Positions 10,084 through 16,157 of a DNA stretch of 64,000 bases are shown here, piece after piece. The notes under the pieces are model-generated. The model made no database searches. It saw only the letters and a program-made list of their open reading frames with translations, and had not been told where the DNA came from. Source of the stretch: Flagellimonas okinawensis (lineage in GTDB: Bacteria; Bacteroidota; Bacteroidia; Flavobacteriales; Flavobacteriaceae). The DNA lies in assembly GCF_029194005.1 (NCBI RefSeq), contig NZ_JARFVA010000008.1, positions 1 through 64,000 on the forward strand, read 5' to 3'. The translations under genes and the position numbers were made by a program. Positions within the stretch are counted from its first letter, which is position 1; each line of letters begins with the position of its first letter.

Positions 10084-10216
10084 TGCGCACAACGTTTTGA
10101 ATATGGGGCGTTTGGCATTTCGGAGCATTTCACTTTCAAACTCTATGAATTTTATTAAAGTACCGACCTTAAAATTATAATTTCCTGCCAAATGACCTAT
10201 ATTTTTTGTTGTGCGC
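10084..10216 (-). other. attC-like site E (end of cassette 1)
   Basis: On the minus strand the left core is GCGCACAAC (complement of 10208-10216) and the right core is GTTGTGCGC (complement of 10084-10092). The 133-bp site folds through arms GGTCATTTGGCA and TGCCAAACGCCCC and is unlike sites A-D inside. The left core pairs exactly with GTTGTGCGC at 10687-10695, the start of cassette 1. Cassette 2 starts with the same core, so both ends of this site look alike. Confidence 0.82.
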
Positions 10217-10229
10217 TGGCTTTTTATCT

Positions 10230-10655
10230 CTAATTGTCTAAGGCTCCGAGTTGCATTATCAGATTTAAATTATCTACAATTCCCTTTTCCTTTGTTACTA
10301 ATCCTTTTTCTATTTCCAAAATTGTAATTCCTGACACCGATATTTTTTTACCTGAAGATTCCACCCCAAATAGATTTCCGTTAGTATGCGTCCCATCATA
10401 TTTCCATTCGACTGTAACTATTTGTTCTACTTCGTTGGGAATCAAATTCTTAATTGTTATTTTTAAGTCAGGGAAGAAATCATATGTCATTTTGAGCATA
10501 GATTTATAATTCTGTACCCCTTTGTAAGGCTTTTCAAAGTGAGTGTAATCCGCAACTATGTTTTTATCAGCACATTTATCAAGTAAATCCGCGTTTTCTG
10601 CACTCCAAATCTGCATATATTCGCTCGCGGTATTCTTCAGTTTTTCTTTGTCCAT
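10230..10655 (-). CDS. SnoaL-like ester cyclase / NTF2-fold protein (cassette 1)
   Basis: This 141-aa protein has the size and pattern of the SnoaL-like polyketide cyclase (NTF2-fold) group. An early helix with EYMQIWSAENADLL is followed by VADYTHFEKPYKGVQNYK, a DFFPDLKITIKNL strand, VEWKYDGTHTNGNLFG, and a C-terminal strand pair. The true substrate cannot be told. I chose the ATG at 10655; a longer frame starts at a TTG inside the cassette core (10694) and would add 13 residues. It is the first cassette, closest to the recombinase, where integron cassettes are best expressed. Confidence 0.8.
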   Translation of the reverse strand: MDKEKLKNTASEYMQIWSAENADLLDKCADKNIVADYTHFEKPYKGVQNYKSMLKMTYDFFPDLKITIKNLIPNEVEQIVTVEWKYDGTHTNGNLFGVESSGKKISVSGITILEIEKGLVTKEKGIVDNLNLIMQLGALDN

Positions 10656-10686
10656 ATTTTTTTGATTTACGATGTAAATTTTGCTT

Positions 10687-10734
10687 GCGCACAACTACTG
10701 GATATCCGGAAAGTTCCGCATAACCATATTGATG
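10687..10734 (-). other. attI-like site at the head of the cassette array
   Basis: Reading the minus strand from the recombinase start, the array begins at GTTGTGCGC (complement of 10687-10695), 90 bp from the recombinase ATG. The preceding bases hold short palindromes, GGATATCC (10701-10708) and GGAACTTTCC (complement of 10708-10717), which could bind the recombinase. Unlike the five attC-like sites this one does not form a long palindrome, as expected for an attI. The limits given are approximate and the assignment rests on position. Confidence 0.55.
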
Positions 10735-10756
10735 TTGGATAAAAATAGTACTTTTT
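10729..10756 (+). promoter_or_regulatory. Possible weak promoter of the tyrosine recombinase
   Basis: TTG at 10729-10731 and TACTTTTT at 10749-10756 are 17 bp apart and match seven of eight positions of the Bacteroidota TAnnTTTG element. The ATG follows 28 bp later. I found no convincing cassette promoter on the opposite strand. Confidence 0.3.
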
Positions 10757-10784
10757 CACTATAAATCGATATCTTCATATTATT

Positions 10785-11603
10785 ATGTCATTGCCTGATT
10801 TTGTGAAAATATTGGAGGTTAAGCGGTATAGCAGGAACACTATAGAGAGTTACTCTTCCATCGTAAAGATGGCGACTCAATTTTTTGAAAAGCCACTGAA
10901 CAAGATTGATGAAACCGAACTTCACAGGTACTTCTATCATATGGTACACACCAAGAAAGTATCCTATTCCTACCAGAAACAGGTAGCGATGGCCTTGAAG
11001 CTGTATTACAGAGAAATTTTCGGTCAGAACATTAACTTGGAATATCTATTTCCGAGTAGAAAGCCAAATAAGCTCCCCGTAGTCATCGCAAGAAAGGAAG
11101 TTCTTAAAATCATTGAAAAAGCCAACAACATCAAGCATAAGAGCATGATAGCCGTGGTCTACAGTGCAGGCTTAAGGGTAGGCGAGTTGATTGCACTTGA
11201 AATCAAGGATATAGATTCATCCAGAATGGTGATACATATTAAATCAGGAAAGGGCAACAAGGACAGGATAGTACCCTTATCTGAAAAAACCTTGTCAATG
11301 CTTCGTGAGTACTATAAAGAATATACGCCCAAACGATACCTATTTGAAGGCCAAAAGGGAGACAGGTATTCTTCGTCAAGTTTCAACAAGCTTCTCCAGG
11401 CTGCTGCCAAAAGGGCGAGAATAAATAAAAACATCACCGCGCATACCTTGAGGCACAGTTACGCAACGCACCTATTGGAAAATGGTACCGATATTAGAAT
11501 CATCCAAAAACTTTTAGGGCACAATTCCATTAAGACGACCATGATTTATACCCAAGTTACTGAACCTACTTTGTTGAATGTGACAAGTCCTTTTGATGAT
11601 TGA
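10785..11603 (+). CDS. Tyrosine recombinase, candidate integron integrase
   Basis: This 272-aa tyrosine recombinase has a SAM-like N-terminal domain (residues 1-90) and a complete catalytic domain: R131 in GLRVGE, K156 in SGKGNKD, H220 and R223 in HTLRH, H246 in LLGHNS, and the nucleophile Y255 in MIYTQV. Its C-terminus ends in SPFDD, close to the VRSPLD block near the IntI1 C-terminus, although other Bacteroidota recombinases also end this way. It lacks the insertion (about 40-50 residues) between the Lys and HxxR motifs that marks canonical IntI. It is divergent from the cassette array and 90 bp from its first core, exactly where intI sits in an integron. Alternatives are a cointegrate resolvase (TnpI type) or a generic XerC/D relative. 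Confidence 0.85.
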   Translation: MSLPDFVKILEVKRYSRNTIESYSSIVKMATQFFEKPLNKIDETELHRYFYHMVHTKKVSYSYQKQVAMALKLYYREIFGQNINLEYLFPSRKPNKLPVVIARKEVLKIIEKANNIKHKSMIAVVYSAGLRVGELIALEIKDIDSSRMVIHIKSGKGNKDRIVPLSEKTLSMLREYYKEYTPKRYLFEGQKGDRYSSSSFNKLLQAAAKRARINKNITAHTLRHSYATHLLENGTDIRIIQKLLGHNSIKTTMIYTQVTEPTLLNVTSPFDD

Positions 11604-11724
11604 ACCGCTCCATAAATTGGCCGTTTTTCGGTACAACCGAAATGCCCTAAAAAAATATCTTATCCTAGTTCCATTTATCGTTCTTTTTAGTAGTTTCGTT
11701 ATATAACCTTTTACGGAACTAAAA
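11604..11724 (+). promoter_or_regulatory. Candidate resolution (res) site upstream of the serine resolvase
   Basis: This 121-bp gap holds two inverted pairs: TTTCGGT (11626-11632) with ACCGAAA (11636-11642), and TAGTTCC (11666-11672) with GGAACTA (11715-11721). Tn3-family res sites usually lie just upstream of tnpR and consist of several inverted half-sites. The second pair ends 3 bp before the resolvase ATG, so it could also give autoregulation. Binding is not shown. Confidence 0.45.
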
Positions 11725-12306
11725 ATGGTAGTAGGATATGCCAGGGTATCGACACCCGAGCAAAAGCTTGAAGCACAGCTCGATCTGTTAAAAAATGCTG
11801 GTTGTGAGAAAATTTATAAGGATATAGCAAGCGGTACCCGGGACGACAGAAAAGGATTGAACGAAATGCTGAGATATATGCGAAAGGGGGACACTATCCT
11901 TACCTATAAAAACGACAGGGTTTTCCGTTCGCTGAAAAATATGGTTGAACTTATTGATAGGTTCAATGAGGCAGGGGTACATTTCAAAAGCTTGAGCGAA
12001 CCGGAATTCGACACCACATCGGCCAACGGTAAATTTTTATTACAGATTTTTGCGGCAGTTGCGGAATTCGAACGCAACCTTATCAGTGAACGCACAAAGG
12101 TGGGGCTTGATAATGCAAGAAAGCGGAACAAGTTGTTGGGCAGGCCCAAAGGGTCGAAGATTGAAACAATCGAAAAGTACCATTATGCCAAGCATCTGTA
12201 CGGGAATCAAGGAGTATCGATTGATTTGGCCTGCAAACGGGCAAAAATCGGTAAGACCTCTTTTTATAGAGTAGAAAAAGAACTTTCGTCAAAATCAAGT
12301 AGTTAA
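11725..12306 (+). CDS. tnpR: Serine recombinase (resolvase/invertase family), TnpR
   Basis: This 193-aa protein has the resolvase/invertase catalytic domain with the nucleophile S9 in YARVSTPEQ, the arginine R7, and the conserved LTYKNDRVFRSLKNM region around residue 60. The long helix E with FAAVAEFERNLISERT follows. The C-terminal helix-turn-helix is preceded by RNKLLGRPKGSK. It should resolve the cointegrates made by TnpA at a res site. The ATPase gene follows 14 bp after its stop, so the two are likely co-transcribed. Confidence 0.93.
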   Translation: MVVGYARVSTPEQKLEAQLDLLKNAGCEKIYKDIASGTRDDRKGLNEMLRYMRKGDTILTYKNDRVFRSLKNMVELIDRFNEAGVHFKSLSEPEFDTTSANGKFLLQIFAAVAEFERNLISERTKVGLDNARKRNKLLGRPKGSKIETIEKYHYAKHLYGNQGVSIDLACKRAKIGKTSFYRVEKELSSKSSS

Positions 12307-12320
12307 TCTCAGACAAGGCT

Positions 12321-13112
12321 ATGTCTTACCTCACATCACTTAGCATAACTACAGAAAGAACCCATCCGTTTCCCTATGATGTCAGTGCAATAAAGTTTGC
12401 AAAGGACGTTGATGTATCCGCACCTGTTACCTTTATTATAGGTGATAACGGTACCGGAAAGTCCACATTGCTCGAAACATTGGCACTTCGTTTACAATTA
12501 CCACATATGGATGGATTTGGGTATGGTAAAAATTGTTTCAAGGCAGCCCGTTCGTTGACGCCATATCTGCATTTAGATTGGAAAATTGAAAAACCCAGAG
12601 GATTTTTCTTCAGGGCAGAGGACTTTGGTGACCTCTTGAACAGTATCGACAGAGAGGATGCCAGGCTCCATGAATCCTTCAAGGATATTTATGGAGAAGT
12701 TCCAGACCATATCATCCAAGAAATGAAGGACAACCAAAACTATCAGATTTATCGAATGCGATTGAACTATGGTCAGGATCTACAAGGTTTTTCTCATGGG
12801 GAGGCCTACCTGAAGATAATGGACGATACTATAAATGGAAACGGGATATTTCTATTGGATGAACCGGAGGCCGCTTTGTCACCATCCAAACAGTTGTCCT
12901 TGCTTTATTTTATCCAAGAACATCTTAAATCCCATATGTCCCAATTCATTATAGCTACACATTCACCTATGCTTATGGCATATCCCGGAGCCAATATATA
13001 TGAGGTGACCGACAAAGGAATGAACAAAGTATCTTTGGAGGAGACAGAACATTACACTATTACAAGGTCGTTCCTGCAAAGTCCAGAAAGCTATTTGAGG
13101 TTTTTCAAGTAG
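12321..13112 (+). CDS. AAA/ABC-type ATPase (OLD/RecF-like single-protein class)
   Basis: This 263-aa protein has Walker A GDNGTGKST (around residue 42), an ABC-like signature FSHGEAYL, Walker B IFLLDEPEAALSP and the switch histidine in ATHSP. This is the compact AAA_21/AAA_23 architecture without a nuclease domain. The role is unknown; relatives are often passengers of mobile elements and some belong to defence or regulatory modules. It lies 14 bp after the resolvase gene in the same direction, inside the transposon. No toxin-like or nuclease partner is seen directly downstream; a minus-strand small protein follows instead. Confidence 0.8.
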   Translation: MSYLTSLSITTERTHPFPYDVSAIKFAKDVDVSAPVTFIIGDNGTGKSTLLETLALRLQLPHMDGFGYGKNCFKAARSLTPYLHLDWKIEKPRGFFFRAEDFGDLLNSIDREDARLHESFKDIYGEVPDHIIQEMKDNQNYQIYRMRLNYGQDLQGFSHGEAYLKIMDDTINGNGIFLLDEPEAALSPSKQLSLLYFIQEHLKSHMSQFIIATHSPMLMAYPGANIYEVTDKGMNKVSLEETEHYTITRSFLQSPESYLRFFK

Positions 13113-13162
13113 AAAGTCCGGTATTATAATATGCGGTGCCGTCAAAAAATGGATACCACCAT

Positions 13163-13387
13163 TTATCCCTTGTATTGGTTTCTCCTATGTTTTTTCCAGT
13201 TCCTGGTACGTTTTGAATACTTCGAGTTGGTCGTTTCAATCCCGTGGGGAAAACAGTAACAACAGCCACCCATCTTAAGATAGTTGTCAATCCTTGATAA
13301 ACGAACATTGGATATTTTCTTTGGAAAATCAATATGTCCTTCAGGGGTAAGTCCAAAAGCCCTTTCAAATCGTTTCGTATATTTCAC
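13163..13387 (-). CDS. Small basic Cys-rich protein near the transposon right end
   Basis: The frame codes for 74 residues from a GTG at 13387. The protein is very basic, with a central GGCCYCFPHG motif followed by a K/R-rich tail. The spaced Cys and His residues could bind a metal. I do not recognise a family with certainty. A perfect 13-bp inverted repeat lies 5 bp upstream of the start codon. A second minus-strand frame (13105-13368) overlaps it and one of the two is a shadow; I prefer this one because of the compact, motif-bearing sequence. It converges with the ATPase gene. Confidence 0.5.
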   Translation of the reverse strand: MKYTKRFERAFGLTPEGHIDFPKKISNVRLSRIDNYLKMGGCCYCFPHGIETTNSKYSKRTRNWKKHRRNQYKG

Positions 13388-13392
13388 GATTT

Positions 13393-13422
13393 CAATGTTT
13401 TAAGTGAATACTTAAAACATTG
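13393..13422. repeat. Perfect 13-bp inverted repeat upstream of the small protein gene
   Basis: CAATGTTTTAAGT (13393-13405) and ACTTAAAACATTG (13410-13422) are exact reverse complements separated by GAAT. It lies directly before the GTG start at 13387 on the minus strand. It could be an operator or a hairpin in the leader. The next 228 bp up to the right inverted repeat show no gene. Confidence 0.75.
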
Positions 13423-13650
13423 AGCCTTTTAGGAATTTGGAAAGAAACATAATCGGTTGATTTCCGTAAAGATAGTCCATAAAACAGTTTGGGCACAAGT
13501 TATATTCAAAAGCTATGAAATGGTAGTGTAATCCCGAAACAAACGAATGTTCTTAAGCATTTGCAGAATAGTAGTTTGGTTAATCCAATTGGACTTTTGG
13601 CCAACTTTTGAGATGTAACCATTGTATAAGAAGTGCCAGTGTTTTCAGTA

Positions 13651-13697
13651 CCTGTGAGCTAAGTTGTCGTTTTATGCAGCTATGAGGTCACTAGGCC
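13651..13697 (-). repeat. Right terminal inverted repeat of the Tn3-family element
   Basis: The reverse complement of this stretch starts GGCCTAGTGACC and matches the left repeat at about 34 of 47 positions. Host coding sequence follows directly. The open frame that starts at 13664 uses codons inside this repeat and is a chance extension of the host fragment. Confidence 0.85.
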
Positions 13698-14068
13698 ATA
13701 AGGGTACCATGCGATTTGCAAAACTTCCCAATGGCAAGTACGATCTTCAGTTTATGGAACTGGCCGACGGTAAATTCTTTGCGGTGGACAGACCCCTAAA
13801 AGTGGTAGAAAAAAATAAACATGTGAAAGGTCGCCGCAAGCAAAACGAACTAAAACTGAACATCGATTTTCAAATGAACATTACCGCCAAATGGGAATTG
13901 GTGGTATTCGATCAAGATAAAATTGCCGAAAACGAATTCAAGTCTTTTAAAGAGGATAAACGTGTACGTGCTACCTATATGCAGCGTTATGACCCCGAAT
14001 TTTGGAAAGGATACACCATTATGGAGCCCAACCAAGCCATCCGTGGGTTTATAGCAGAAGAAAAGTAG
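13698..14068 (+). pseudogene. 3' fragment of a carboxypeptidase-regulatory-like envelope protein gene, cut by the transposon
   Basis: About 123 residues remain, in the frame from 13667 to the stop at 14066-14068. The C-terminal block with YDPEFWKGYTIMEPNQ is the usual ending of large Bacteroidota proteins with a carboxypeptidase-regulatory-like domain. No signal peptide or N-terminal domain is present, and the sequence upstream is the transposon's right inverted repeat. The 5' part should lie beyond the left edge of this window if the element inserted once. A short product could still be made from the TTG at 13664 but is unlikely to work. Confidence 0.75.
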
Positions 14069-14215
14069 ATTTCAATTTCTGATATCTAATCTAAAGGTAC
14101 AGAAGTATTTTATCCTTTAGCCTTACACTTCTTGTAATTGGATGGAGGAGTCCAATTAAAACACAGAACCTAAATATTCTGGATGAGATATTGAAACACG
14201 TTCAGCATGACGGGG

Positions 14216-14336
14216 TGTCATTTCGAAATGAGATGCAAAGCTTCGATTGAGAAATCTACACTTTTCTAGATTTCCCACACTCCCTTAAGTCGGGTCTAAA
14301 TGATAAAAGAGATTCTTCACTCCGTTCAAAATGACA
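14216..14336. repeat. Palindromic dispersed repeat, copy 1
   Basis: The 121-bp unit begins TGTCATTTCGAA and ends TTCAAAATGACA, which are near-perfect reverse complements. The inner left arm (GAGATGCAAAGCTTCGATTG) is shared with copy 2 at 15059. It fills most of the 319-bp gap between the host gene fragment and the Pr6Pr gene, where I see no coding sequence. It resembles the miniature palindromes common between flavobacterial genes. Confidence 0.7.
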
Positions 14337-14387
14337 GATTGCCCATTTGCATTGATTCGAGCAATTGGTGTCAAGCACTAAAATTGC

Positions 14388-15005
14388 TCATTGTCTTGGT
14401 TGAAGCAATCTGCCCAAGAAGTAGAGTGCCGACATAATTAAAAGCATCAACACCAACACCAAAATAACATTCAATAATACTGGGCCTATGCCGAGTTCTG
14501 CCACATTTAAGAAGGGATAAGGATAAAATCCAGAAAAATGGCCCCGAACCAGCACAAAAACGGAATACCCTAAAGGGAACAACATCCATTTCGCTAAGGA
14601 TTTCCAATGCACGGCGGCCTTAGCAGAAAACATTAACCAATACACATACATAAATACCGGGATTATGGTATGCAATAGTTCATCCACGACCATTTGAAGC
14701 CCCGTTGGGTTCCAAATATTTCTTAAAACCAACTGATACACCAACCCTACAACAGCAATAAGGCTGGTAAGTGCTAATGGGGTCGCTCTCTTATGGAAAA
14801 GAGCCAACCGCTTTTGGTCCGCTCCAAAAACTTTGGTGGTAAAGAACAGGGCCACCAATGTATTGGTAAGTATGGTAAAATAGCTTACAAAACGTACTAA
14901 ACTTTCAAGAACACCCGCTTGCCTATTCTGAAGCAACAAATAAAGCTGGGCCAGTACGGCAAACCAGCCCATGCATAAACCCAAGATCTCAAAATTTCTG
15001 CGCAT
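14388..15005 (-). CDS. Pr6Pr family integral membrane protein
   Basis: This 205-aa protein has about six hydrophobic segments with short loops. Motifs typical of the Pr6Pr (FAR-17a/AIG1-like) family are visible: VSYFTILTNTLVAL early, DELLHTIIPVFMYVYW in the middle, and YPYPFLNV near the end. The family's molecular function is not established. The ATG at 15005 gives MRRNFEI. It stands alone between two copies of a palindromic repeat. Confidence 0.8.
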   Translation of the reverse strand: MRRNFEILGLCMGWFAVLAQLYLLLQNRQAGVLESLVRFVSYFTILTNTLVALFFTTKVFGADQKRLALFHKRATPLALTSLIAVVGLVYQLVLRNIWNPTGLQMVVDELLHTIIPVFMYVYWLMFSAKAAVHWKSLAKWMLFPLGYSVFVLVRGHFSGFYPYPFLNVAELGIGPVLLNVILVLVLMLLIMSALYFLGRLLQPRQ

Positions 15006-15058
15006 GGTCTAAATTGTTCAATTTACAATTAATTCTTATCCATGATTATGTTTTCAAA

Positions 15059-15151
15059 TGTCATTTCGAAGTGAGATGCAAAGCATCAATGGAGAAATCA
15101 AGAAATCGGTTGGATGTCTCACCTTCTCCTTCGACTGCGCTCAGGATGACA
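15059..15151. repeat. Palindromic dispersed repeat, copy 2
   Basis: It opens with TGTCATTTCGAAGTGAGATG and closes with GGATGACA. Its left arm is almost the same as that of copy 1 at 14216, and its interior (CTTCGACTGCGCTCAGG) is the usual centre of such flavobacterial palindromes. It lies between the Pr6Pr start and the ctlX stop codon. Confidence 0.65.
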
Positions 15152-15170
15152 GTTCGAAATGGCAAAAAAA

Positions 15171-16106
15171 TCATGCTTTTGGCAAAAAAACTTCTGCCAT
15201 CATACAACGGGCACTGCCTCCACCACAGGTTTCAATGGTATCCAAAGGACTATGGATAATGGCACAATGCTTTTCAATGGCCTTGATCTGTTGTTCGGTA
15301 AGACTATTGTAGGCTTGGGTGCTCATCACCAAATAGCGCTGATCATTAGCTCCGATCACTTGCAGCATATTGCCTGCAAAGTGGCACATTTGCTCTTCGG
15401 TAATTCGTATGACCTCTTTACCGTCCATCTTAATATGGTCGACCACATTTTTCCGCTCCTTTTTATCATCAATGGAATCCAAACAAATTACGACGAAGGT
15501 TTCCGCCATGGCCATCATAACATTGGTATGGTAGATGGGCAATCGTTTACCGTCTACAGTTTGGTTGGCATGGAATATTACAGGAAAACAATCAAAGTCT
15601 TCACAAAACTCGATAAACAATTCTTCGTGCGCCCGTTCGGATAATGCACAATAGGCCTTTTGATTGGTTCTATCCTTTAAAATACTTCCAGTTCCTTCCA
15701 AATACACGCCCTCATCTTCAGCAGCCGTATAGTCCATGATATTGTTTATCACAAAACCATTCTCCTCCAATAACTCAAAAACATCTTCCCTACGTTCCTT
15801 TCTTCGGTTTTCGGCAAACATGGGATATACACAAACGGTTCCGCTCTCATGAAAAGAAACCCAATTATTGGGAAAAATAGAATCCGGAGTATCCTGTTCC
15901 ATGTTGTCACTAATGGTAATCACATTGACACCATGTTCTCGGAGTACCTCAACAAATTGGTCGAACTCTTGTTGTGCCTTACGGTTTATTTCAGCATTTT
16001 TTAAATGTGGGTCTTCCTGAAAATAATTGTTTACCGCAGTTTGTTCGTTCATTCTAAAATTGACCGGACGCACCATGAGTATGGTGTTGGTAATCTGTTC
16101 TCTCAA
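15171..16106 (-). CDS. ctlX: CtlX-type citrulline/amidino hydrolase
   Basis: This 311-aa protein is in the amidinotransferase/arginine-deiminase fold family and matches the CtlX pattern. The N-terminal TILMVRPVNFRMNEQTA and NYFQ blocks are there, then PNNWVSFHESG, the acidic YLEGTGS, the catalytic-His region IYHTNVMM, and the C-terminal nucleophile Cys in GGGSARCMMAE. It should act on citrulline or a related guanidino/ureido compound. The start used is a TTG (16106), because the family's conserved block begins just before the first ATG (16076). A second enzyme of the same fold lies 51 bp upstream in the same direction, so they probably form an operon. Confidence 0.87.
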   Translation of the reverse strand: MREQITNTILMVRPVNFRMNEQTAVNNYFQEDPHLKNAEINRKAQQEFDQFVEVLREHGVNVITISDNMEQDTPDSIFPNNWVSFHESGTVCVYPMFAENRRKERREDVFELLEENGFVINNIMDYTAAEDEGVYLEGTGSILKDRTNQKAYCALSERAHEELFIEFCEDFDCFPVIFHANQTVDGKRLPIYHTNVMMAMAETFVVICLDSIDDKKERKNVVDHIKMDGKEVIRITEEQMCHFAGNMLQVIGANDQRYLVMSTQAYNSLTEQQIKAIEKHCAIIHSPLDTIETCGGGSARCMMAEVFLPKA

Positions 16107-16157
16107 TACTTTGACTGTTTTTGTTATACCTGTGGCAGCAGGATAGGGGTTACATAT

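Larger units (their letters stand above)
1..13697. mobile_element. Tn3-family transposon carrying an integron-like cassette array
   Basis: The element is bounded by inverted repeats at 1-47 and 13651-13697 that match at about 34 of 47 positions, including a run of 16 identical bases. It holds a full-length Tn3 transposase, a serine resolvase, a tyrosine recombinase with five divergent gene cassettes, an AAA ATPase and a small basic protein. The right end lies inside a host gene whose 3' part continues outside the element. The window starts at the first base of the left repeat, so the left flank and any 5-bp target duplication cannot be seen. The outer 4 bases differ between the ends (GGGG versus GGCC), so the exact boundary is uncertain by a few bases. 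Confidence 0.88.

Noticed and set aside
3042..10216. The five palindromes as ordinary MITEs or REP repeats
   Set aside because: The inner sequences differ between most sites while their outer cores match the start of their own cassette; independent repeats would not show this pairing.
3042..10216. CRISPR array
   Set aside because: The repeats are far apart, palindromic, and separated by whole genes; no short regular spacers exist.
10656..10694. Start of the ester cyclase at TTG inside the cassette core
   Set aside because: It would make the cassette core part of the protein; the family pattern begins at the ATG at 10655. It remains possible as a secondary start.
13105..13368. 87-aa minus-strand ORF overlapping the ATPase 3' end
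   Set aside because: It overlaps the motif-bearing 74-aa frame and the ATPase stop; no family pattern and no start context.
13664..13697. Apparent start of the 134-aa ORF at 13664
   Set aside because: The first codons lie in the transposon inverted repeat, so they are a chance extension of a truncated host gene.
15159..15644. 161-aa plus-strand ORF opposite ctlX
   Set aside because: Antisense shadow; the minus-strand frame carries all the family motifs.
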